The notes beneath the pieces are model-generated. The model made no database searches. It saw only the letters and a program-made list of their open reading frames with translations, and was not told where the DNA came from. Shown one piece after another: positions 16,945-25,009 of a stretch of DNA of 64,000 nt. Numbering within the stretch: the first letter of the stretch is position 1; each line of letters starts with the position of its first letter. The DNA comes from CBDAQV01 sp965199335 (GTDB lineage: Bacteria; Pseudomonadota; Alphaproteobacteria; CALMVH01), in NCBI GenBank assembly GCA_965199335.1, contig CBDAQZ010000004.1, forward strand, positions 973,688-1,037,687. Reading direction: 5' to 3'. The position numbers were made by a program, and so were the translations under genes.

Positions 16945-18606
16945 TTAGACGAACGCTGTCAGCGCAGCGCCGATACGATCGATCACCTCATCCCATTCGC
17001 CCTGTGTTTCCTGACGGAACAGCCGCGCCTTGGGATACCACGGCGACGTGTTGGTTCCAGTCAGCCAGCGCCATTCCCCCACCTTGGTCAGCATGATCCA
17101 GGCCGGGCAGTCCAGCGCGCCCGCCAGATGGGCGACGGCGGTGTCGACGCTGATCACCAGGTCCAGGTTGCGGATCACGGCGGCGGTGTCGCAGAAATCG
17201 GTCAGCCCGTCGCCCAGCTTGGTCACGGTCCCCTCGGGAAACTCCCACTCCGCGCCCGGCCCTTTCTGCAGCGCGTAGAACTGCGCGTCACTGCGCGTCA
17301 CCAGAGCATGCAGCAGCGCCGGCGGGATCGAGCGGGTCTTGTCCTGGCGGTGCTTGGGATCGCCCTGCCAGACCAGCCCGATCTTCTTCTTGCCAGGCGC
17401 CGGTTTCATCGTCTCGGCCCATTTCGTCACATGCGCGTCGCGCACCGTCAGGTAGGGCGTCTGTGCCGGTATGGTGTCCAGTGTCGTCTTGAGCCGTTCA
17501 GGCAGGCTCAATAATCCGACATAGGCAGCGAAGTCCGGCATCTTGCCGACATCCAGCAGCTTGCGCAGCCCCGTGGGACCGGCGGCGGCGCGGCGCTCGA
17601 CGACGCGGATATTCGGCCTGGCGAAGCCTTCGCCGTACAGCCGCAGCAAAGGCGGCTGCACTTCCAGCAGCACGTCGTAGCCGCGCTCGACCAGCAGCGG
17701 CACGTAGCGCGAGAACTGGATCGTATCGCCGTAGCCCTGTTCGGAAATGACCAGCAGCTTGCCCTTGACCTCCGCCGCCGGTTCGCCGCGCCAGACCGGC
17801 TGTTTGTAGCCTCGCGGCTTTTCCTTGTAATTGTAGGCGGGGCTCCAGCGCCATTCCAGGCCGGTGAATCCTTCCTCCAACCGACCCATCTGAGCCAGCA
17901 GCTGGCCGCGATCGTGTTGCGCCAGCGCGAAGTCCGGCGACAGGGCGACGGCGCGGTCGTATTCGGCCAGCGCCGCCTCGGCCTCGCCGGTTTCGCGCAG
18001 GGCGACGGCCAGGTTAAGGCGCAGTTGCGCGTCGTCCGGCATCAGGGCGATGGCGGCGCGGTGATCGCGGAAGGCGGCACCGGCATCGCCGTTTTCCCAA
18101 TGGATGGTCGCGCGGTTGCTCAGCGCCGAATGCAATGCGGGCTCCAGTTCCAGCGCCCGGTCGAAGGCGGCCAGCGCTTCCTCCAGCCGGCCCAGCCGTT
18201 TCAGCGCCGCGCCGCGATTGTTGATCAGATGCGGGTTTTCTGGATCGTATTGCAGCGCCGCCGCGTAATCCTCCTCCGCCGCCTCCAGCAATCCGTCCTG
18301 GTGCGCGGCCGTGGCAAGCTCGGCATGGATCGCGGCGGCCTGATCCGCCTGCCCGGCGGCGGCGTGCGCCGATGCCAGCGCGCGATAGAACTCCCGCCGC
18401 TCCGGCGCCAGCACGATGGCATGGCCGATCAGCTGGATCGCGCTCTCAGTATTTTTTGCCTCGATCAAAACGCCGGCGAACATCACCAGCAAATCGGGGT
18501 TCTCCGGCTCGGCGGTCAGCAGGACCTGATAGACGCGTGCCGCATCCTGCAATTTGCCCTGCGACTGCAGCATCAGCGCTTCCTGGACCAGAGTGGGATC
18601 AGCCAT
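16945..18606 (-). CDS. TPR protein with GT9/GT41-like glycosyltransferase domain
   Basis: The first about 240 residues are TPR repeats (for example NNRGAALKRLGRLEEALAAF and AALAEYDRAVALSPDFALAQ). The C-terminal half has the nucleotide-sugar-binding features of heptosyltransferase-like folds (GKLLVISEQGYGDTIQFSRY; LDLVISVDTAVAHLAGAL; KIGLVWQGDPKH). It ends with a WYPKARLFRQ motif. The start at 18606 overlaps the upstream paralogue by eight bases (ATGGCTGA). It probably glycosylates a surface or cytoplasmic acceptor; the sugar and target are unknown. Confidence 0.8.
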   Translation of the reverse strand: MADPTLVQEALMLQSQGKLQDAARVYQVLLTAEPENPDLLVMFAGVLIEAKNTESAIQLIGHAIVLAPERREFYRALASAHAAAGQADQAAAIHAELATAAHQDGLLEAAEEDYAAALQYDPENPHLINNRGAALKRLGRLEEALAAFDRALELEPALHSALSNRATIHWENGDAGAAFRDHRAAIALMPDDAQLRLNLAVALRETGEAEAALAEYDRAVALSPDFALAQHDRGQLLAQMGRLEEGFTGLEWRWSPAYNYKEKPRGYKQPVWRGEPAAEVKGKLLVISEQGYGDTIQFSRYVPLLVERGYDVLLEVQPPLLRLYGEGFARPNIRVVERRAAAGPTGLRKLLDVGKMPDFAAYVGLLSLPERLKTTLDTIPAQTPYLTVRDAHVTKWAETMKPAPGKKKIGLVWQGDPKHRQDKTRSIPPALLHALVTRSDAQFYALQKGPGAEWEFPEGTVTKLGDGLTDFCDTAAVIRNLDLVISVDTAVAHLAGALDCPAWIMLTKVGEWRWLTGTNTSPWYPKARLFRQETQGEWDEVIDRIGAALTAFV

Positions 18607-20104
18607 GTTTCCTCGCATCGATAAGGTCTGTCAGAGACTTGCGGATCTCGCCCACGACATGCGGCCAGTCGCCGCGTATCGGCTGCCGGAACAGCCGGGC
18701 CGTGGGATACCAGGGCGTCGTGTCGCCGCCAAGCCCCCAGCGCCAATCCGGTGCGCTGGCGATCATCAGCCATACAGGACGGCCCAGCGCGCCTGCCAGA
18801 TGCGCAACCGAGGTATCGGCGCTGATGACCAGGTCCATGTTCAGGATCGCGGCGGCGGTGTCGGCGAAATCGGTGAACCCCGGACCGAGTTCGGATACGC
18901 CCGGCACGGCGAACGGCATCACCTGCAGCGAATAGAAGGCGGCGTCCGCCGACAGCAGCGGCTCGATCGCCTCAGGCGGCAGCGAGCGAATGAAATCGTT
19001 GCCGTGCTGTGGCTGGCCGGCGCGCACCAGCCCCACCCTGAAGCGCCCGTCATCCGGCAGGCCGCGGGCAAAGGCGGCGGCGCGATCGTGGCTGGCGGAA
19101 AGATAGGGGCTATCGCCGGCGACGGAATCCACGGTGACGGCAAAATGGCGCGGCAGCGACAGCAGGGTCACATGCGCCGCCACCGCGCCCGCCGAGCGCA
19201 GCATCATGGCGGAACGCGGCACGATCTCCATGCCGTCATGACGAAATCCCTCATCGAACAGCCTGAACAGCTCGTCGCGGACCTCGAACACCACGTCATG
19301 GCCCTGCTCTGCCAGCAACGGAACGTAGCGGGCGAAATGGATGGCGTCCCCCAGCCCCTGTTCCGATACGACCAGCAGCCTGCCGTCCAGAGGCTCGCCG
19401 GTCCATTCGGGGATATGCCGGTAGGGATTGTCGAATCCTGACCATTTCTTGCGCCATTCGTAATCCGCCCAGCCCTTGGCATAATGGCCGCTAAGCAGCA
19501 GCGCCTGGCCACGGGCAAAATGCGCCTCGACCAGGCCCGGCTCGATCGACAGGGCGCGGTCATAGGCGGCGATCGCGTCCGTGGTACGTGTCAGCCCGGT
19601 CAGCGCGTTGCCTAGGTTCAATGGGATGTAGGACAGCGTGTCTCCATCCGGGATGCTCGACAACAAGGCGACGGCGCTTTCGTAGCGGCCCAGCTTCAGC
19701 AGCGCGACACCGCGATTGCATTTGTAGTGCGGCGAATCCGGTCGCAGGCGCAAGGCATGGTCGAATGCTTTCAGCGCCTCGGCGAAGCGGCGTGCCGTCA
19801 TCAGCAGATTGCCCTGGTCGTTGAACGCGGCCGCCGCCTGCGCCGCGTCGCCAATGCGTTCGCAGGTGACCGCGACGCTGTTGCGGAATTCGGGCGCCGC
19901 GGGGTCGATCGCGATCGCCTGGTTCAGCAGCGACAGCGCCCGAACGTAGTCGCCGCGCTGCCCGGCAAGGATGCCCTGCAGGTTCATCAGGTTGGCATCG
20001 CCCGGATTGAGCGCCAGCAGGGCGTCGTATTTGGCCGCCGCCTCGTCCAGCCGGCCTTCGCGGTGCAGCGCCATCGCTTCCTCGACCCGGCGCTGGCTGA
20101 ACAT
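18599..20104 (-). CDS. TPR protein with glycosyltransferase-like domain (paralogue)
   Basis: It has the same layout as its downstream neighbour: TPRs to about residue 205, then LLVVSEQGLGDAIHFARYVP, VGLVRAGQPQHG, LDLVISADTSVAHLAGALGR and WYPTARLFRQ. The two proteins share sequence through the whole C-terminal half, so they arose by tandem duplication. The ATG at 20104 shares one base with the stop of the small gene upstream, so all three genes form a tight operon. Confidence 0.8.
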   Translation of the reverse strand: MFSQRRVEEAMALHREGRLDEAAAKYDALLALNPGDANLMNLQGILAGQRGDYVRALSLLNQAIAIDPAAPEFRNSVAVTCERIGDAAQAAAAFNDQGNLLMTARRFAEALKAFDHALRLRPDSPHYKCNRGVALLKLGRYESAVALLSSIPDGDTLSYIPLNLGNALTGLTRTTDAIAAYDRALSIEPGLVEAHFARGQALLLSGHYAKGWADYEWRKKWSGFDNPYRHIPEWTGEPLDGRLLVVSEQGLGDAIHFARYVPLLAEQGHDVVFEVRDELFRLFDEGFRHDGMEIVPRSAMMLRSAGAVAAHVTLLSLPRHFAVTVDSVAGDSPYLSASHDRAAAFARGLPDDGRFRVGLVRAGQPQHGNDFIRSLPPEAIEPLLSADAAFYSLQVMPFAVPGVSELGPGFTDFADTAAAILNMDLVISADTSVAHLAGALGRPVWLMIASAPDWRWGLGGDTTPWYPTARLFRQPIRGDWPHVVGEIRKSLTDLIDARKHG

Positions 20105-20436
20105 CAGTGGTCGCTGTGCTCGATGAAGATGTCGAGCGGACCGGTGGGATACGCGACTCCTTCCGGCAACAGCATGACGGCGCTGGGGAAATGGCCGCGG
20201 ATCAGGCCCTTGCGTTCCAGCGCGTTCCAGGCCGCCTGGTTGGTCAGGCCGGTGGCGTTCCGGGTCAGGATCACCGATGGCCCGATATGGAAGTGGTTGC
20301 CGTGCGGATGGGGCAGGGCGGACAGCATCACCGATCCGTCCGCCGCCGCCGGCTCGGCCGCCGCCAGGCGCTGGAAAATCGCCAAAGTGCGCAGTTGCAG
20401 CGGGTTGAGGCCCTTGGGGTTCAGTTTCGGTGGCAT
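20104..20436 (-). CDS. small conserved protein upstream of TPR-glycosyltransferases
   Basis: The 110-residue soluble protein starts MPPKLNPKGLNPLQLRTLAI and contains a helix-turn-helix-like sequence (LTNQAAWNALERKGLIRGHF) and a His-containing segment (SALPHPHGNHFHIGPSVIL). It may be a small winged-helix regulator or a partner protein. The first gene of a three-gene operon; the ATG at 20463 is a weaker start. Confidence 0.6.
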   Translation of the reverse strand: MPPKLNPKGLNPLQLRTLAIFQRLAAAEPAAADGSVMLSALPHPHGNHFHIGPSVILTRNATGLTNQAAWNALERKGLIRGHFPSAVMLLPEGVAYPTGPLDIFIEHSDH

Positions 20437-20534
20437 GACTGAAGAATATAACCACGCCCGCACAACGCAAGCGTGGGAACATAAAACGCCGCCCGGCGGT
20501 TTATTTTACAATCAATATGGTGTAAACTCCCGTT

Positions 20535-21125
20535 ATGAAACACCGCGCCGCCCTGCTTTCGCTTGCGATCCTGACGCTCTGCCCGGCTTTTACTGCGCAC
20601 GCGCAGGATGCCTCGGCCACCACCGAAAGCAGCGGCACCAGCCTGACCTATGCCCAGCAACAGGCCATCCAGCAGGACATCACCAACGGCATCACCAACG
20701 GCACGTTGTCGCAGGCCCAGATCGAAGCGTTGCAGCAGCAATTATCCTCGGGCAAAGCGGGAAGCACGGGAAATACCGGACAGCCATACGGCACGGCCGG
20801 GATACCGCGGGGCGAAGGGATCCAGCCGCTGGGATCGACGCCGACCACCGGCAATGCGCCGATAACACGCCGGACCACGACCGGGCCCGATCCGTTTACC
20901 TACAATTCGCTGGGGCCGGACGCCTATCAGGCACAGAAATACCAGAATCCCGGCTACAACGTTCCGGCCTATCCCACCACCGATCCGCAGACGCTGGGCA
21001 CAACGCAGCAATATAGCGGGCCATCGGCGGGAACGCCCTATGGCGCGGGGTATGGCCAGGCGCCGTCGGCTGGGGCCAATACCAGCCAGGGCGTGTATGT
21101 ATACAGGCCGCCTTCGACGCGCTAA
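20535..21125 (+). CDS. exported low-complexity protein
   Basis: A Sec signal (LLSLAILTLCPAFTAHA) is followed by a Gln/Thr/Ser/Gly/Pro-rich mature part that starts with a short helix (YAQQQAIQQDITNGITNGTL) and then becomes disordered with repeated Tyr, Gly and Pro. It may be an envelope-associated or matrix protein. No domain is recognised. It heads a plus-strand pair with the gene at 21136. Confidence 0.6.
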   Translation: MKHRAALLSLAILTLCPAFTAHAQDASATTESSGTSLTYAQQQAIQQDITNGITNGTLSQAQIEALQQQLSSGKAGSTGNTGQPYGTAGIPRGEGIQPLGSTPTTGNAPITRRTTTGPDPFTYNSLGPDAYQAQKYQNPGYNVPAYPTTDPQTLGTTQQYSGPSAGTPYGAGYGQAPSAGANTSQGVYVYRPPSTR

Positions 21126-21135
21126 TCTTGCGCCC

Positions 21136-21636
21136 ATGAAGAGATATTTCCTACTTGTCGCCTTGGGCCCGGTCGGAATGGCCGGGATAGCGCATGCCCA
21201 GACCTCGCCCGATTTCGCCATCTACGACGCCGAGATCGGCGCGCTGCAGCAGCGGATCGACGCCGCGACGACCGGCACCCGCCTGAAGCCCGAGGCGCTG
21301 GAAGCGCTGCAGGGCAAGCAGCAGGAACTGGTCAACCAGGAAGCCAAGCTGAAAGCCGCCGGTACGGTGACCTCAGACGAGAAAAGCGCGATGGCGCTCA
21401 GCATCAAGCTGCAGCAACAGCGTCTTACTACCTTGACGCATGCCGCGATGCCGCAGGTCAAGCCGGTCGATCCCGCATCGTTGCCCGCGCCGACCTATGT
21501 CACGCCTAACGGCACCACCATCAGCGGCTCGGCGGGCAGCAATCCCGCGCAGAGCGGCGTGATCCCGCTGGCGGGTCCGACCGTGCCCACGGTACCGGTA
21601 GTGCCGGCCCCCACCCAGATCCCGGCCCAGCAATAA
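21136..21636 (+). CDS. exported helical protein of unknown function
   Basis: A Sec signal (MKRYFLLVALGPVGMAGIAHA) precedes a 145-residue mature part made of a coiled-coil helix pair (EIGALQQRIDAATTGTRLKP; LEALQGKQQELVNQEAKL) and a Pro/Val/Gly-rich tail. It lies ten bases after the previous exported protein and two bases ahead of the hydrolase gene. Function unknown. Confidence 0.6.
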   Translation: MKRYFLLVALGPVGMAGIAHAQTSPDFAIYDAEIGALQQRIDAATTGTRLKPEALEALQGKQQELVNQEAKLKAAGTVTSDEKSAMALSIKLQQQRLTTLTHAAMPQVKPVDPASLPAPTYVTPNGTTISGSAGSNPAQSGVIPLAGPTVPTVPVVPAPTQIPAQQ

Positions 21637-21638
21637 TC

Positions 21639-22226
21639 ATGACCGAAACCGAATTGCACCTCGATGCCAAAGCCACCGCGCTGGTGCTGATCGACCTGCA
21701 GGCAGGGATCGTCGGCCTGACCGTCGCGCCGCATGACTCGGCGAAGGTGGTCGCCAACGGCGTCAAGCTGGCGGAGAAATTCCGCACGCTGGGCGCAACC
21801 GTTTGTCTGGTGAACGTCAATTTTTCGGCCGATCGCGGCAACATGGTCAAGCATCCGGTGGATAATGCCGGTCCCGGGGGAAGCGCACTGCCGGCGGGCT
21901 GGGATGTATTGGTGCCGGCGGTCGGGCCAGTCGCCGGCGACCTGCTGTTCACCAAGCATAATTGGGGCGCGTTCTACGGCACGGCGCTGGACCTGGAACT
22001 GCGCCGCCGCGGCGTCACCAGCATCGTGCTGGGCGGCATATCGACCAATCTGGGCGTCGAATCCACCGCCCGCGCGGCCTACGAGCATAATTACGGCCTG
22101 GTCTTCGCCGAGGACGCCATGGCATCGCATCTCGACGCCGACGCACACCGGTTCGCGATCACGAAGATCTTCCCGCGCATCGGCCGGGTACGGTCTACGG
22201 AGCAGGTGCTGGCGGGGTTGGTTTAG
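21639..22226 (+). CDS. isochorismatase-like hydrolase
   Basis: The 195-residue protein has the isochorismatase/cysteine-hydrolase fold with Asp in ALVLIDLQ and Lys in FTKHNWGAFYGT. The third position of the triad is Gly in GGISTNLGVESTARAA, where amidohydrolases of this family have a nucleophilic Cys. Members without that Cys include the vinyl-ether-cleaving isochorismatases. The substrate is unknown and there are no siderophore genes nearby. Confidence 0.8.
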   Translation: MTETELHLDAKATALVLIDLQAGIVGLTVAPHDSAKVVANGVKLAEKFRTLGATVCLVNVNFSADRGNMVKHPVDNAGPGGSALPAGWDVLVPAVGPVAGDLLFTKHNWGAFYGTALDLELRRRGVTSIVLGGISTNLGVESTARAAYEHNYGLVFAEDAMASHLDADAHRFAITKIFPRIGRVRSTEQVLAGLV

Positions 22227-22711
22227 CCCGATCCCGACGTCACCGGCCCCTCGGTCGCACCCAATGCCTTGCGCATCAGATCTTCCAGGTCCGGCGGCAG
22301 CACGATCTCGTCGGTGTGGCGGATATCCTGCAGCGACCACCAGCGCATGTCTCTGACGGTCAGCCGTTCCTCCTCGGTCCAGCCCGAATAGTCGTGCTCC
22401 CAGCTGCCGGTGGTGGCAGCGATGTAGGTCTCCTTGAACAGCACGGGCTCGCCGTCGATCTGAAAAACGACCTCGCGGTAGTCGAGCTGGGGTCCGATCT
22501 CGATGTCGCTGACGCCGGTTTCCTCGTGCGCTTCCCGCCGTGCCGCTTCCGCGATGGTCTCGCCCGCTTCGATGCCGCCGCCGATGGTGATCCACCAGCT
22601 GGTGGCGCCCCTGGTGTCGGGCCCGGTAAAACTGGGATCCTCGATCCGCATCAGCAGGATGTTGCCCATCGGGTTGAGGAGCAGGATGCGGACCTTCTCG
22701 CGGATTTCCAT
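22223..22711 (-). CDS. Nudix hydrolase
   Basis: The 162-residue protein carries a complete Nudix box (GGGIEAGETIAEAARREAHE followed by ETG) that binds divalent metal and cleaves a nucleoside diphosphate linked to another group. The ATG at 22711 shares a base with the TGA of the peroxiredoxin gene. It may act in housecleaning of oxidised nucleotides, which would fit the neighbour, but this is inference. Its stop overlaps the end of the convergent hydrolase gene by four bases. Confidence 0.87.
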   Translation of the reverse strand: MEIREKVRILLLNPMGNILLMRIEDPSFTGPDTRGATSWWITIGGGIEAGETIAEAARREAHEETGVSDIEIGPQLDYREVVFQIDGEPVLFKETYIAATTGSWEHDYSGWTEEERLTVRDMRWWSLQDIRHTDEIVLPPDLEDLMRKALGATEGPVTSGSG

Positions 22712-23178
22712 CAGCCGAGCGCCTCGACCGCCTTGGCCACTTCCTCGATATGGCCCGGTATCTTTACCTTGCGCCAGACCGCGCGCACGATGCCCTTGCC
22801 GTCGATCAGGAAGGTCGAGCGGTCGATGCCCATGTACTTCTTGCCGTACATGCTTTTCTCCATCCACACGCCATAGGCCTCGCACACCGTGCCGTCGGCG
22901 TCGCTGGCCAGCGGGAAGGTCAGGCCGAACTTCGCCTTGAACTTGTCGTGCGCGGCGACGCTGTCCTTGGACAGGCCGATCACGGTCGCCTTGACGCTGG
23001 CGAAGCGCGCGATCGAGTCGCGGAAGTCGCACGCTTGCTGCGTGCAGCCGGGCGTGTCGTCCTTGGGATAGAAATACAGCACCACCGGCCCGCCCTTCAG
23101 CGCCGCCAGGCTGACCGTGCCGCCGCCATCGGTGGGCAGGGTGAAGTCGGGGGCCTTGGCGCCGATCTCGATGGTCAT
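22711..23178 (-). CDS. bcp: thioredoxin-dependent peroxiredoxin, BCP/PrxQ type
   Basis: Reduces hydroperoxides using thioredoxin. The 155-residue protein has the peroxidatic Cys in YPKDDTPGCTQQACDFRD, with the second Cys five residues on, the BCP arrangement. The GKGIVRAVWRKVKIPGH end is also typical. The ATG at 23178 overlaps the stop of the upstream glycosyltransferase by four bases (ATGA); a longer frame from 23268 is the glycosyltransferase gene in another phase. Confidence 0.93.
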   Translation of the reverse strand: MTIEIGAKAPDFTLPTDGGGTVSLAALKGGPVVLYFYPKDDTPGCTQQACDFRDSIARFASVKATVIGLSKDSVAAHDKFKAKFGLTFPLASDADGTVCEAYGVWMEKSMYGKKYMGIDRSTFLIDGKGIVRAVWRKVKIPGHIEEVAKAVEALG

Positions 23179-24104
23179 TCTTTTCTCTCCGTAACGGGAA
23201 TGGACAGATAGGCGAGGCGCTTCATCTCGCGCCGCCCGCGCGTCACCGTGGCCAGGATCAGGCCGCACGCCGCGCTCAAAAAGGCCAGCAGCATCAGGCC
23301 GACGGACAGGACGGCGGTCGGCAGGCGCGGCACCAGCCCGGTGCGCATGAAATCGCCGATCACCGGGATCGAGATGCCGACCGACAGCAGGACCAGGGCC
23401 AGGCTGGTGATGCCGAAGAAGGGCAAGGGCCGTTCCTGCTTCACCAGATGCGCGATCATCAGCAGGATGCGCCAGCCGTCGCTGAAGGTGCTCAGCTTGC
23501 TGACCGATCCCGGCGGGCGCGATTTGTAATCGGTGGCGACCTCGGCGATCGGCATGCGCAGCTCCAGCGCGTGCACCGTCAGCTCGGTCTCGATCTCGAA
23601 TCCCTGGCTCAGCGCCGGGAAGGTCTTGACGAAGCGGCGCGAGAAGACGCGGTAGCCCGACAGCATGTCGTGGAAGCGGTTGCCGAAGATCTGCGCCACC
23701 AATGTCGTCAGCAGCCAGTTGCCGAATTTGTGGCCCTGGCGATAGGCCGCTTCCTCATGGCTGACGCGGGCGGCGTTGACCATGTCCAGCCGCTCGTCCA
23801 GCAGCCGGGCGATCAGCGCGGGCGCGGCGGCAGCGTCATAGGTCGCGTCGCCATCGACCAGCACATACACGTCGGCCTCTATGTCTGCGAACATGCGGCG
23901 GACCACGTTGCCCTTGCCCTGCAGGTTTTCGCTGCGGATTTCCGCGCCGGCTGCGCGCGCGACCTCGACCGTGCGGTCCTTCGAATTGTTGTCGCAGACA
24001 TAGATGCGCGCCTCCGGCAGGGCGGCGCGGAAGTCGCGGATCACCATCGGAATGGCGATTTCCTCGTTGTAGCAGGGGATCAGGACGGCGATGGAAGCGG
24101 GCAT
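23175..24104 (-). CDS. glycosyltransferase family 2, membrane-anchored
   Basis: The N-terminal about 225 residues form a GT-A domain (AVLIPCYNEEIAIPMVIRDF; DNNSKDRTVEVARAAGAEI; the DGD metal site in VLVDGDATYD). Two to three membrane segments follow (PFFGITSLALVLLSVGISIP; LSVGLMLLAFLSAACGLI). This resembles dolichol-phosphate-mannose-synthase-like and undecaprenyl-phosphate sugar transferases. The ATG at 24104 is chosen because the 21 bases from 24125 add no conserved residues. First gene of the three-gene operon with bcp and the Nudix gene. Confidence 0.85.
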   Translation of the reverse strand: MPASIAVLIPCYNEEIAIPMVIRDFRAALPEARIYVCDNNSKDRTVEVARAAGAEIRSENLQGKGNVVRRMFADIEADVYVLVDGDATYDAAAAPALIARLLDERLDMVNAARVSHEEAAYRQGHKFGNWLLTTLVAQIFGNRFHDMLSGYRVFSRRFVKTFPALSQGFEIETELTVHALELRMPIAEVATDYKSRPPGSVSKLSTFSDGWRILLMIAHLVKQERPLPFFGITSLALVLLSVGISIPVIGDFMRTGLVPRLPTAVLSVGLMLLAFLSAACGLILATVTRGRREMKRLAYLSIPVTERKE

Positions 24105-24139
24105 GACAGGGTTGTAACCGCCCAATCAGCGCACGGCAA

Positions 24140-24955
24140 CTATCCCAGCGATGCCAGAATCCTGTTCATAGCGTTGGCAAAGCCCTCGTCGCTATTGGCC
24201 GTGGTCACGTCCTTGGCTTCCGCCTTCACCTTGTCCGAGCCGTTGCCCATGGCGAAGCTGTAGCCCGACTGGCGGAACATCAATATATCGTTCTCGCCGT
24301 CGCCGATGGTCGCCACCTCGGACTGTGGAATGCCGAAATGGCGCGACAGGCGCTTGACCACCTCGCCCTTGTTGGCGTCGACATGGGTGACGTCGAGATA
24401 GAAGGGCTGCGACCGTGTCGCCGAAACCTGTGCCCCCAAGGTGGCGTTGATCGCATCCTCGCCCCGCTTGACCAGGTCGAAATCCATGTTGACGCCGACC
24501 AGCTTGACCGCGTCGTCCAGCATCGAATTGTCGAATTTCGGCACCACGATCGGATCGTAACGGATGGAGCGCGTCTCGTGGTCGACGCGCGGGCCGGCGG
24601 GGTCGGTGATGTACCAGTCGTCGCCCGCGAACAGCCAGACGCTGATACCCATGTCGGTCATGATGTCGACCAGCTGGCCGGCGCTGCCGTCGGGCAGGCG
24701 CATCGTCTCCATCACCTCGCCCTCCGGGCTCAGTACACGACCGCCGTTGAAACCGGAAACCGGCGTGTCGAGAGACAGCTCGTCGGTGATGAATTTCAAC
24801 CCGCGCGCCGGCCGGCTGGAGGCGACGGCGAACTTGATGCCGCGCGCCCGCAGGTCATGCACCGCCTGCTTCGCCGCCGGTGTGATTTCCTTCTGCGGCG
24901 TGATCAGCGTGCCGTCGATGTCGGATACGACGAGCGAGATTTTCGGAATGGTCAT
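24140..24955 (-). CDS. Cof-type HAD phosphatase
   Basis: Motif I VVSDIDGTLI carries the nucleophile Asp, motif II is AVASSRPARG, and motifs III/IV are VDANKGEVVKRL and ATIGDGENDILMF. The large type-C2 cap lies between residues about 80 and 190. At 271 residues it is normal for the group, whose members dephosphorylate sugar phosphates or flavin precursors. It lies 35 bases ahead of the glycosyltransferase gene and may be cotranscribed with it. Confidence 0.88.
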   Translation of the reverse strand: MTIPKISLVVSDIDGTLITPQKEITPAAKQAVHDLRARGIKFAVASSRPARGLKFITDELSLDTPVSGFNGGRVLSPEGEVMETMRLPDGSAGQLVDIMTDMGISVWLFAGDDWYITDPAGPRVDHETRSIRYDPIVVPKFDNSMLDDAVKLVGVNMDFDLVKRGEDAINATLGAQVSATRSQPFYLDVTHVDANKGEVVKRLSRHFGIPQSEVATIGDGENDILMFRQSGYSFAMGNGSDKVKAEAKDVTTANSDEGFANAMNRILASLG

Positions 24956-25009
24956 GCCAGACGTTCTACCGGCACTTGGTAAAGCGGATGCTAAGATTTG
25001 CCCCTCTGG

